Assembly: GCA_037833965.1 (NCBI GenBank)
Contig: AP031352.1
Span: 26,578,501 to 26,642,500, forward strand
Source: Marchantia polymorpha subsp. ruderalis
Lineage: Eukaryota; Streptophyta; Marchantiopsida; Marchantiales; Marchantiaceae
Length of the DNA: 64,000 nucleotides
Reading direction: 5' to 3'
In this document: piece by piece, positions 12,720 to 24,325 of the stretch
How the letters are laid out: each line of letters starts with the position of its first letter
Numbering within the stretch: the stretch's first letter is position 1
Notes under the pieces: generated by a model
Told to the model about the DNA's origin: nothing
What the model saw: only the letters and a program-made list of their open reading frames with translations
Database searches by the model: none
Translations under genes and position numbers: made by a program

Positions 12720-15700
12720 TGGGAATGATGGTCTACCTGCACGGGGCCAGTATGCAATCAGACGCAGTTGAGTCCGCGGGGCAATTTATGGATTTCTGAT
12801 CACAAGAGCTAATCGCATTCATTGTGGCCCTCCTGTGCTACTTCACCCCTGACTTGTACATCGATGATACTAAAGCCTCCGAACTCTAGATGCAGAACAG
12901 AGATGAACAAAGATCTGCCCAAATCTAACACTCTCGCTTTCGGAGTCAATTATGAGGCCATGATTATCAAATACAAACTGCCAAGGTGAAGAACTCGCGG
13001 GGGAACTGACTCGAAGTTAATCAGAGCACTTGAAATCAAACCAGTTCATTCACGGGCCGATCAACATATACCAATTAGATACACATATCTAGCTGGCCTT
13101 GGATCCATAAGGGTTCGATCCGTGAAGATAAGTGCATGGATTCTCTGTACAGTTTGGAATTCAAAGACGAAGCATGTAATCGAGATTCGTGAAAAGAACA
13201 TAAATCAAGCGCTCCACTGAACTCGAAAATTGCAGCGACGAGGGCGGAGTACAGGCCCACTCGACGCGATCTTCAGCAATCGTGTTTCCAACATGCGCAG
13301 CCCGCAATGAACGTAAATGGAACTACCACGGTTGCGAAATTCACGCGTGCGTTTCACGCGTTTGGAGCTTCAGGAACTTACCGAGCGGGAAATATCTGGA
13401 AAGCGGGAGTTTCGTCTTGAGAATTATCCGCAATCACTATCCTTTAAGGAATCGTCGAGATGGCCGAATCTCAATATGATATTCTTCATCATTCACAGTC
13501 ACTCGCAGGATATGAATAAGTTCCCCTTCCAACCTGTTGACATAGGTCAGTGACCACTGACCACATGTGGAGGATTGTGTACATACAGATCCAGAGTCAT
13601 GGGAACATGTTTCTTTCAGATCACATAGAGATTGTGTTGCAGCACAGATGCTTGTTTCGTCTGAAGGCTGTAGCCGAGGGGGAACACTATCTACGAACTA
13701 CGAGAAGGTCTCAGAGTCCATGCACCTTCAGCTAAATAATTCTCCTCAGCTTAATAATAATCTAATTCAGTCAGGACTGCGATGTCTAAAACAATTCATA
13801 GCCTACCTTGTAGAACAGACAAAAAATGTGGCTACAAGTTCATTCTGGCAGTTTGAGGCATTCAGAGAAGGAAGGAACTCCCCCTTTACTAACGTGGAAC
13901 TGCAGTTCAATGTCCAATATTCTCGTCAATCCTCATCGTTTCTTTCGAGATTCTGAGGTCTGGTTGGGGTCAAATGAGCAGGAATTCAACCTGCACGGAG
14001 AACATCAAGTACTGTAATAAATCTCCGTTTGCACTGGTCCGCATGAACTTTAGTCCAGCTGAGAAGAAAGTTCTTCGAGCTGTCACCATATCAATCTAAG
14101 TTCCCGAGACCTGCTGTCTCCCTGTTCAAACGATGTGATGGTGAGAATATGTTCTCTTTTTATAGTGTGGGCCGTACCACCGGGCTAAGTCTCTCGTAAT
14201 TCCTGGTGGATGACTTCTGCTACTTCTGCTTCATGGTGATCGAAAAGCTGCAAAGGAGCTTTGCAATAAACTACTACAAATTTGACATCTGCATTGCGGA
14301 GTCATCCATTTATAGTTTTAGAAGTCTGTTTCTTTCAATCTCGTATATTCGGAAGTGATGATTTGGTGAGTTCGAAATTGTTTCTTTAACGATGTCAGCG
14401 TTCTTGAGGCTGGCCAGCCCGGTATCAGAGATCTGTGAAACTTAAAGCGAGAGTTAGAAACCAAGAAATCGATCGTGAACCATCTGCAAAATGCAAAACT
14501 TATACCCTTCAGTCCATCACCGCTGTTCTGACGAGCTAAATGCCCAATGATTCTCTATTAAATTTTTCCAGGGACTCCGGTTAAGTTAATGCTCAGGCTG
14601 AATGAACTTTATCATCACACCGTAATAATGTGCTGCGGGCAATTTCTAGAAGCTCTTCATCACTCGTGCCTGCAATATATTCTTTCTATGAGGGCAAATC
14701 TGGGGCCGGCACGAGATTAATGAAGTTTTAGATGTTGTGGACGAATGACTGAGGCCAATGATGACTAGCAGGTGTTGCAGAGGTGATTAACAGAGTTCAT
14801 AAACTAGTCCACACTGAGCACACTCAAGTCCAGCAGGTTTATTGGAGGAAGAGGCCTCCCCATGGTCATGCAGTGTTCACTACCACTGTCGCAATAACTC
14901 TCCGAGTATCAATAAGTTACGACGACTCGCCATTGGCCAGGACAGGTGTAAGCGAAGCTCTCAGTACCGTAATCTCCACCACTTTCAAACTCACACTATG
15001 ATCGACGAAGCTCCATCTCGTATGCTAATGAGTAATTGACGTCACTATATGAACAGCGAGTACTCAGATCCGCGTTCCCCAGGAACTGAGGGAGGGACAT
15101 CAGTCTTGAGGACCAATCGGCGCTGGTACGATTTGGTTTTGTTTTTCAACTCTCTTCGTATATCGATATTTTCGTTGCTCCAGGTTGAGATTTAAGCTAA
15201 CCTGGAGAATAATAAGTCTGGAAATGATTTTGTCTTAATGCTCATGAAAATGTAACTGCTCTCTTATAAAAATGGAACACAGCAAACAGGTACATAGCTA
15301 TTCTCCAAGATCATATGGAGATATATCATTTTGTTTCAACAGTCTACAAAAATTAGAAAAGACATCCTCGGCTAAGATAATATTTTTGATATTAAAACCA
15401 TATTGTTCTGGTCTAAACTTTTATCGAAAGACATGTCCAAGTATCGTGTAATTGAGCACATCCCTCCGTTCTTAATACGATCAACTCTCAAATAGATATT
15501 TCAGTATACGTCTAAAAGATATTCATTAAAAAACGTCAGAATTCTAAAAAATACGATTTACAAGTCTTTTTCAATTTTAATATAAAGTTTGAACTGCCTT
15601 GGAGTATCTAGCGGACTCATAAGCGATAATACCACGTCAATCCTTTTAGCTGTAAAGTAGAACCTGTCTTTTACTCGGGCGATATATTGTTTTAGAATAC

Positions 15701-16910
15701 TTGCTTCAACCGATTCTCGTTTCGGGTTATATTTTCGCTATTAGCTAAACTTTGCCATTACAAAAATCACCATTACATCTTTCAATCTCAGAGATTGAAA
15801 GATGTAATGATTAACATTCTATGATAGCATGTTCTGACATCAGGAAAAAACTAGATCGAGAATTCAATTGGATTTAATATTTGATATATGGATATATATA
15901 TATTAAAAAAAGACCAGTTTAGGGCGAAAAAGCATTTTGATGATTAAATTACTTGCATACAACAATCCAAGTTGAACTAAATTTATAGCTTGGTGAATTT
16001 AAGTTCAATACAACGCAGTGAGAATTGTAAGTTCAACTAAACTTTGAATGCCTTGGATTGAATATACATATTATCAAATATAATATTCTTAATATTTTTA
16101 ATAAATATATATGATAGTAAAAATTCATGTGTTTTTTTCAACTTTTATTTCATGAGTGAATAAATTTCAAGTTGTTTATGTCTTGTATACCACATGTATG
16201 CATTTGTTTGTGAAATATATTCCAAGCACGTGAATTTGAAATAAGATTACAGAGTTTTGTGATCTTTTGAAAAGATTATGTGAGAGATCATAGACTCACA
16301 TACGATTTTCTAAAAGCAACGATATTGGGATTTTTGATTGAAAGTTCATTTTTCAATCTTCATACCGAATCATCTTTTGCAGTATACCTGATTTCTATTA
16401 ATTAATAAAACTTTCATACAGCATGAAAACTTAGGTGTTCATACTATCGACTTATAGACAGGACATTAAGACTTGGGTTAGCATGATCCAATGGATGTGA
16501 TTTGTTACCAAATATCTACTGGAAAAGCGATTCAAAGTAATTTGGAGAAACAGACAAAATAAAATTACCTATACTCACTAGAATCCGATTCAAAGCATGT
16601 ATGAACAAGCAGCTCTTCAATATTTTTGTTAATAAGATTTTTTTTATGTATTTACATAAATGGGTGTTCTCTACCCCGAACAATTCACATCACATTCTTC
16701 AAGCTCCAAAGATTATAATCATTTTATGTTACTGAAAAACACGTGCAACTCTCTAACTCTCGACAACCTTTTAATTGTAATTTGTAACCTCACGAGAACA
16801 ATTGGTAAAGCTCTAAGAGTGGTACGATGCCACAAGATCTACGTTTTCTGGAGAGACTCTGGAAAACAGGGCAACATCTCGCAGAATTGCATGTACAACT
16901 CTTGAATTGA
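12720..16910. other. intergenic region, no gene recognised
   Basis: Moderately GC-balanced up to about 15100, then increasingly AT-rich. Short open frames at 13282-14017, 14783-15039 and 16660-16905 overlap each other in different frames and show no family motif. The only structured element I see is the inverted repeat at 15771-15809, listed separately. Confidence 0.5.
15771..15809. repeat. perfect inverted repeat (18-bp arms, 3-bp loop)
   Basis: Arms 15771-15788 and 15792-15809 are exact reverse complements (left arm cattacatctttcaatct) around the spacer cag. A transcript would form an 18-bp hairpin. It lies in AT-rich intergenic DNA with no nearby gene, so a terminator role is unlikely; a fold-back transposon remnant is more probable. 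Confidence 0.9.
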
Positions 16911-18540
16911 TTACAATGTACCGAAAGGAACTGGCTGCGTTGCAAATTGCTTGCAGTCTCCGTGATCCAAGCTCTGCGAATTTTTCAGAAGAATGGAAGA
17001 ATCGAGTACATCCTTCAACTTCTTACCCATAACCAGACGTAATCGCTGATAAGCATTCAGCTCGCCAAAATTGTTCGGCAAGCGTGCCAAACCTCTGCAT
17101 TTCTCAAGATCCAAAATCTCCGAGTTTTAGTATCGACCACCAGTTTTCCAGAGGCACTTCAGCTGCCCAGAGTGCCATATATGTAGCTTTCGGAGCGCTT
17201 TCATGTCAGCGAAGGAGTGAGACGAGACTCTCACAGAAGGAACGTTCCAGATTTTGCAGTGGTGTGAGCCTACGTAAGGAACGAGGCAAGTGTGCTGAGT
17301 TCCTCGCCCTCATGCCAAAATGCCTGCCGAAGGAGCTCGCAAACGGGTTCAGGAAGTCCTTGCTATAGAATTACTGCCGCGACAAAGCGATCACCTGTGG
17401 AGAAGAAGAACAGAAAACATTGGAAACACCACCTTTGCTTCTGCGGATGACCTGATTTGGCAGCTGAATGTTATCTTTCCAAAGCAACTGGCAATTTATC
17501 AACTCCCAATTTCGTAACCTTGCCTGTTTTAGTGGAATACTTGATCTCATCAAGGGAACAGGTTTGCAGCTCTTCATAACGTCGCACATCAGTCGGAACT
17601 TGTTTCCTTTCTGCAGACCATACATATCAATCGCCAAGGAATTCAATCATGAGCACATAACTTCGAAGGCGTTCATGCAAGGTGAGTAAGTAAGTTCTAG
17701 ATAGAAATAAACTTGTTCGGCACTATCTATTACTGACGCGATCGCAATTCCCATCTTTGAAGATTCTCAAAATTACATTGATGATCAGCAATCAGTGGGC
17801 GTCATGTCGATCTACCTCTCGTATGGATAAGAACCAAATATTGTCCTCCTGAAAGTTTTGACTCTTTTTGATTCCTTGGGTTAGGAATGGACATCATCCA
17901 AATCCAGAGCTGTCTGGAAGAGTCCATGAGTATTCAGATCTTCTTTGGGAGACGTTCTCTGACAAGTCCTTGGTGTTTAGATATTGATGAAGATTCAGAA
18001 GGTCAAATGCTTGAGCATGTGAGAGACCTGGGCCTCAGGATAGCGAAGAATGCGATATAGATCGAGGATCCTTGTTTCCTTTCATTTGTTCTAAATAGGT
18101 ATAGCGGCAATCTTCAGGTAAGTATCATGGATCGTAGCTCACTCTGAATTTTGACCACGATTTGTCATCTAATCTTGCGACATGGTCTGCTTTCTCCTTT
18201 GCTCCTAAGCTCTGCCTCGAGACAACCTTTCTTGCCATAGAATTATCTTCAGGGTCTGAGGGAAACTCTCCGTTCCGAGATGTTAAATGAAACGAATCTT
18301 AGCAGAAACGACTTGAGGAAGGACGGTGAGCAGTTGAATTTCTCTGACATAGTCAATGTCATCCAGAACAACCAGAATCTGCTTCCTCCTCGATTGATCT
18401 CGAATAAGGGAGGGCTTCACTCCCATTCTTTTGCCATGACGATGCACATCTCCCATGCCCTGGCCCAAAGGCAAAAGGAAAATTCTCGTAAATAAGCAGA
18501 GGGAAAAACAGCTCAGATTGTCTTCTGCAGTCATCTTCAT
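16911..18540 (-). pseudogene. NLR (NB-ARC plus LRR) disease-resistance gene remnant
   Basis: Two recognisable pieces lie on the minus strand in NLR order. Near 18378-18351 a kinase-2 (Walker B) motif reads Ile-Leu-Val-Val-Leu-Asp-Asp-Ile-Asp; the final Asp rather than Trp is the form usual in TIR-type and some moss NLRs. Between about 17215 and 16911 are leucine-rich-repeat units: Met-Lys-Ala-Leu-Arg-Lys-Leu-His-Ile-Trp, then Leu-Glu-Lys-Cys-Arg-Gly-Leu-Ala-Arg-Leu-Pro. A TAA interrupts the LRR frame between these units. No P-loop is visible upstream of kinase-2, and the stretch between the pieces needs several frame changes. Intact NLRs sense pathogen effectors in the cytoplasm; this copy cannot make one. 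Confidence 0.7.
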
Positions 18541-19454
18541 CTCTGTGAAGGATTATGAAGTATACTGTATACTTCAGAATCCTTCATACTCTATACTGTA
18601 TACATGATCCCACTGCTAGTCGACAGCCTTGAAAGACATGAAAGAAAACGAAAGGAGCATTGAAGATCTAATTGGGCTCAGTTCGGTACGTCTAGGAACT
18701 CCGAACTCAGCACTCAGCAACAGTTCCTCGATCGATAGAGATCAAAAGACCTTTGATTCCCGTTCAAAGCATGATGATATTGAAGAAATAAGGGCCCATC
18801 TTTAGTGGTCCCGGGAAAGGCCACACTCGTGAACTCTGTTCGGTGTCACCACATTCTGCAGCAGCCGGTCGCTTGGCCCTCACACTAAATCGACTCGCTT
18901 AGTTGCACAAACTTTTACAAACGGCCGTACTGCCAGGTGTCAGGGATCCCAGTTTCTTTCTCCTCTTTCTTTCTTTCTTCATCCTCCCTTCGGGCTGCCC
19001 CGGATCAGCCGGATTTTATCTCAGTTTTGGGAACGAGGAGGCGGGGCACTTTGCGGGGAGGGAACGGGGAGGGCACTTTGCGGCAACCATGTAGAGGCCG
19101 CAACGTTGTATGTAGTGCGTTGCAATGATCTACGCCGCAACAATGATCGCAGTCGTGTCGTGGAACGTTGCGGGAAAAAGAACTAAAACTGAACTGCAAG
19201 AGGGATAGCTCAGATGGAATCCCTAATATTCAGACTGTAATATTTGTAATGAAACGGTGATAACAAATTGAGGCGACGAAATTTTAAGCGGCAAAGATTA
19301 GGGTTTTTGAAAATAGAATCACATCAATATTCTCCAGCTCGTCGTTTTGACGTCGCTTTTGGGTGCCAGTGTCAGTGCTTTGAGGAGCTCGTGCCAGAGC
19401 TCGTGCTTGTACTTTTCTTGTCATTTCAGGTGCTTTTGTAGGTGTGGTGACAGC
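18541..19454. other. intergenic region upstream of the transposase gene
   Basis: It contains a small palindrome (18556-18574, GAAGTATAC arms), the 155-bp segment 18737-18891 that reappears 17 kb downstream, and a GC-rich stretch at 19030-19160 likely to be the promoter or 5' UTR of the transposase gene. The frame that continues upstream of 19455 has no ATG and probably belongs to the 5' UTR. Confidence 0.45.
18737..18891 (+). repeat. source copy of the filler inserted at 35774-35928
   Basis: These 155 bp are identical by eye to 35774-35928, at a constant offset of 17037. Beyond both ends the two loci diverge completely. The right end is the 11-mer cacactaaatc, which also occurs at 25650-25660, the left boundary of block copy A. 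It is single-copy-looking intergenic DNA without transposon hallmarks. Confidence 0.93.
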
Positions 19455-22400
19455 ATGGAGGCAGGATGGATTGTGCAGGACCCACCTTATGAAGTCCCTT
19501 TCAATTCGTTAATGTTGAATTGGTCAAATGAGACGGCCTACATCAAAAGCTCAAGGCTTCACGATTTTGTTTCGGGAGAGGGATCTTGTCATAGTGATGC
19601 GAAGACAGAATTTGTGACACGTTGCTCATACAAGGGTGGAGGTACTAGGCACAATTGGGAATCGTATGCAATGTATTATTGCAAGTATGGTACTCCAGAA
19701 AGGGGCAAGAAGAGTATGCTTTCCTCGAATTTTATTCAAGATCCATCAACGAAGGCAAAATTTGGTCCTGGCAGCAGGGATAGACTAGATCATGATTCGC
19801 ATCACAAGGGCTGTCAGTGCAGGTTTAGTGCCATTAAACTGTTGTCTAATGATCACATTCCACCAGGAATCACAAAATTGATATACAAGCATAGAAGACA
19901 CGTAAATGCTGCAGGTGTAGCTTGTCATGGCACAGCGTGTTTGGATAGTGTTGGCTTGCCATCTCAAATGGCGCGCAATTTATCCTCTGAATGCAGGTAA
20001 CGGCATATTTGTTACATTTTCAATATATTTGTTTATCGTTCACAGTCAATCTCCCGTCATATTTGTAATATCTACAATAAGTTTGTTGTTATTACAGTTT
20101 GTAAAACTTTGACACTAAGCAAGCACGTTGTCTAATATTTTCTACGTTCTTATGCCAGGGAGTGGGTTGAATGCGAGTTAAGAAGAGGTTTAACTCCTCC
20201 ACAAATTCTCATGCGTGCTGCAAAAGCACTGTTTGAAAATCATCAGCGCTTAGGCTATGTGCAAGGGTCCCCTATTAGAGATCTTTATATCACATCTGCC
20301 GATGTGTATAATATCAAATTGGAACTGGACAAAGAAACTTGGAGAAGGCATGCTAATGATAGAATTAGCACAGAATTATGGATGAAAGCGAATTCATCTC
20401 AAGTTGTTTTGTATCAGGCACCAAAAAGTGATCCATTTAAACCATTGAGGCTTGCTGTTACAAGACCCTTGCTCCTAGATTGGTTACTAAAACATGAAAA
20501 TGGAGGTTGTGTTGCTATAGATGGAACGCATGGCACGCAGAAGTATAAGGTAATATTCTACTACCACATTTTGATGTTTTTATCATCAAGCTTCCATGAT
20601 TATGTATATTCTACCTTACTATTTGCAATCTCTGCAAGATATTTGAAAAAATGACGGTTTGGAGCTTTAACCAATCCTGTAAGAGATTATTGAACGTCTC
20701 AATGTGTGATGTATATGTTGTTTTATATACCTTGATCACGTATAAATTATCAAGACATAAAAATAGCGAATCATTCATTTGTATCAGGTTCAGCTTAGTA
20801 TCAATGAAGATGAATACTTTGTAGACGATTGCTAGCAGCAAACTGATACGTTTATTTCATTTTTTGCAATGCAGTATCCACTGTACACCCTGATGGTGTT
20901 TGACGAATATGAACACGGACATCCTACTGTTTTTGGATTCCTCGAAAAAGAAGAAACAGAAGATCTGGTGGATTTATTATTTGCAGTGAAGAAGATGGCC
21001 CAACATTATATCCCTGGATGGATGCCCTCGTGCTTCATGACGGATTGTGCTGACAATGAGAGACTTGCCCTAGACATTGTTTTTCCGCATATCCCTGTAT
21101 TTCTTTGCATATATCATGTTCGAAAAGCATGGACAAAGAAATTGATTGAGGTTGTGAGTGGTCATGAAAAGAGAGCTATTATGAATGCTGCTTTAGAAGA
21201 CCTGTGCTTTGGAAGCACATTAATTGTTGATGGAGAAGAATTTGATGTGGAAAGATCTGCTGCGATGAAGCTTCTGTTATTTTACAAAAAATTTCAGCTC
21301 TCTGAGCCACAATTTGTGAAATACTTTCAAACAGAATGGGAACCTTGTATGGGTAAGTGTAAGTTTGTAACATGTGCATTATATTTGAAGTTATTACATT
21401 TTGGAAGTTGTTTTTTGCTTAATGAACTTCCACAAGCACATCTAACTTATTGTTTTGGAATTCAGGTCAGTGGATTCGTGATGAACGGAGGAAGACATGT
21501 CGTAACAATCAAGATACCAACAACGCTATGGAATCAATGCATGGACACATGAAGGATTTCCTTTATGGCTGGCGCAGGAATGCACATGAGCAACGTTTGG
21601 ATCATACAGTATATGGTCTGCTAGGGGATTTTGTAATGAGAATTTGGTACAAAGATCAGAAGAAGCTACTTGGCTTTATTCCAAATAAGAAGAAAGATCA
21701 ACGTGTGATTGCTGTGATCATGAAGACAAGATCTATGCTAACTGTCACTGTTACTTGGCCTCATGGCTATGCAGGCCCCGCATTAGTGGGCTCTACATCA
21801 AAGCTAAATAGAAGGTATCTTGTAAATTGGAGACGAGAAAAGTATGCATGCGAGTGCTTCTGGTCACTCCAAGGCAACTTTTGCAAACATCAGGTACAAC
21901 TCAGATTGTAATTCTGTTTTTGATTGCATATATTGGTCGTATCGGTATTTTTTATTAACACTGCTTGATTCATGTGTGTCTAGATTCTTATTCTACGAAG
22001 GAAAGGATATTCCGAGACCAACATCCGCATTTGTTTGGGCATACGGTTTGGTGGAATACGAGGTGGAATCAAAGAGCTCTTTGATAAAGGTCCTTCATCA
22101 CAGATATATGATTTCAATGAGGATCCAGTCCTTCGAAGAGAACTTGCAGATATTGAAGTCAAAGATGATTGCCATGACACCTTCAACCTTACAGAAGGTA
22201 CTTCAAACTGTCAGTTTAATGTGCAATAACTGCATATATTTTGCAGAAATGATAGTTTGAGTGATGAAACTACCTAACCGTACATGTTCTATGTGTTATC
22301 AGATACGGACAGCCCTGTAAAGAAAGCATCAAAGCCAACAGATCTGGAGGAGGAAGAAAAGATCAAGCGTGTTCTTCATACTCAATTGGTATGGCTGAAG

Positions 22401-22637
22401 GACTTTTTTGATGAAAATCCTAGTATGCTGAAAGTGGGAGAGCTAGAGCTCAGGCATTGCATTGGACGTATCAAGGAGTCTCACCAAGCATGGAGTACTG
22501 GTAGAATACTTCCTGTTGCAGACATGTGGCGTACATCCATGCTAGATAAGCCTAGCTCATCATTCAGGAAATTGAGTTGGCTTGAAAAGGTGAGGACACC
22601 TGGTGAGAGGACACGACGTGCTAACATATGGCGATGA
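19455..22637 (+). CDS. MULE/FAR1-type transposase with SWIM zinc finger, apparently intact
   Basis: Exons are 19455-19996, 20159-20549, 20875-21352, 21466-21893, 21984-22197 and 22303-22637 (2388 nt, 795 aa), all joined at GT-AG sites with matching phase. The start is the first ATG in frame; the frame upstream opens only with TTG. The N-terminal ~150 residues hold a Cys/His set ending His-Arg-Arg-His that resembles the FAR1/WRKY-GCM1 zinc finger. The Mutator-like DDE core follows: Asp302 (AIDGTHG), Asp368 (FMTDCAD), the CxxH motif at 389-392 and Glu493 (NNAMESMHGHMK). A SWIM finger (CxCx8CxH) spans about 599-612. The protein would bind DNA in the nucleus and either mobilise a Mutator-like element or act as a domesticated FHY3/FAR1-like regulator. 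I found no terminal inverted repeats, which leaves both options open. Confidence 0.88.
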
Positions 22638-23199
22638 ATTGAAAGTCGTACGTGGACTTCGATACTGGTTAGTTTCACTTACAAAAGTCTTCAATGGCAA
22701 TTTTCAGACCTGTTTTTTTTTCCACTCTACCTAGATAGGCTCCAATGTAGCTCGAAAGAAGTGGTAGCTGATTTGCACATGTACATTTCAGCTTTTTGAC
22801 CATGGGGCAAAGTATCCAAGTTATATGCTGAAGTCTTGCTGCTGTGATTTCTGGTTCTAGTTGGCAGTGAAGTAGAGCACCATTTAACTTGAGACTGGCT
22901 TCTGGTTGAAAGCTACACTGAGTGACTTGACATGAATTCTGAAGTGGACAAAGTCGTTGTGACAATAGTTCCTAATTGTAGAATTCAGGTGTTATGCTTA
23001 ATTTATGTTACATTGAATGCATGTGTTTAAGAGACTTTGGAAATTTTTGTTTGTGCTGAACTTGAATTCTCACAAGCTCTCAACGCCATAAGTGTCTGCT
23101 CCCCTCCCTCCATCCTTTGCATCTGTTTGTTCTCTGATGGTGCAGCTGACCATTTCTATAAGTAGATTTTGCACGAGATATGTAATTCGCCTCGATTTC

Positions 23200-23474
23200 A
23201 AGTTTTGTCTCATCCGACAGAAGTTGCCAGTTATCAGACGATGTACTCAAAAGCTGGCAGAAGTTACATCAGAGTAGCTCTGCAGAATACGTCTGTCTAT
23301 TATATATCAGAAATTTTTCATGAGTCATTTGAGTTTTACATAATTCACCTGAACTTAGGACAAATATGTCTCTCGTTCTTCTCTAAATTCCGGTTTGCTG
23401 ACTTTGATAGCTGCTGCCCGATGAGGTCCATGGATATATTCGACAACTCAGAGATGATAGGGTACTTATCATCC
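23200..23474. repeat. direct repeat, left copy (~275 bp)
   Basis: Matches 24051-24325 in the same orientation with about 20 scattered differences, from agttttgtctcatccgacag to gggtacttatcatcc. The copies lie about 850 bp apart, 3' of the transposase gene. This could be a segmental duplication or a pair of solo terminal sequences; no target-site duplication is obvious. Confidence 0.9.
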
Positions 23475-24050
23475 CGCCGGTTTCTATATATTGGACACAT
23501 GTTTGCAATTCATGCTTGATTAACCTGTAAACATGTATGGTGGCTTATGTACTCATGGCGTTACATTCATAAAATCACCGTTCTTGGATTTTGGGACGGT
23601 CGATCAATATCTGATTATAATTTTGTTTTTTTTGATACAGCTTTGAGGGTGCCAACGAAGGATGCAAGTGAGGTGACAAGTGCTCATGCAACCCTTGCAA
23701 CTGCAAATGAGAGAGAACACCTCCAAATTATGCTGTTTATATTCCTTGAGAACTCTCATGACGAAAACAGGAAGACGTATACAGTACTTTTGTCACAATT
23801 TGGAGAATTATTCTCGAACTCAATGTAGTATCACACTAAACCCTACATCACAGAACCATGTGTATATCTGACGACATAAATAAAGTCAGCAGAAGCATCT
23901 GCTGTAAGATTTCTGGTCATAGGTGTGTTGTGTGAACTTACTGCATGCTTGAGTGAATCAAGTTAGACCTTGGATAGTAAGTACGGAGAGTAGTGAGGAC
24001 TGATTCGACAGAGGCTTGTAATAGCCAAAAGGGTGGCGAGTTCCAAATAC

Positions 24051-24325
24051 AGGTTTTGTCTCATCCGACAGAAGTTGCCAGTTATCAGACGATGTACTCA
24101 AAACCTGGCAGAAGTTCCATAAGAGTAGCTTTGCAGAATACGTCTGCCTATTATATATCAGAAATTTTTCATGTGTCATTTGAGTTTTAAATAATTCACC
24201 TGAACTTAGGACAAATATGTCTCTCGTTCTTCTCTAAATTCCGGTTTGCTGACTTTGATAGCTGCTCCCTGATGAGGCTCATGGGCACATTCGACAACTC
24301 GGAGATGAGAGGGTACTTATCATCC
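24051..24325. repeat. direct repeat, right copy (~275 bp)
   Basis: Partner of 23200-23474. The homology ends at the same 3' sequence in both copies (gggtacttatcatcc). Confidence 0.9.

Noticed and set aside
13282-14017. Overlapping frames of 61-129 codons
   Set aside because: They overlap one another in different frames and none shows protein-family features.
19203-19220. tRNA A-box-like gatagctcagatgg, possible SINE head
   Set aside because: No B box follows at the expected distance and no tail or target duplication is visible.
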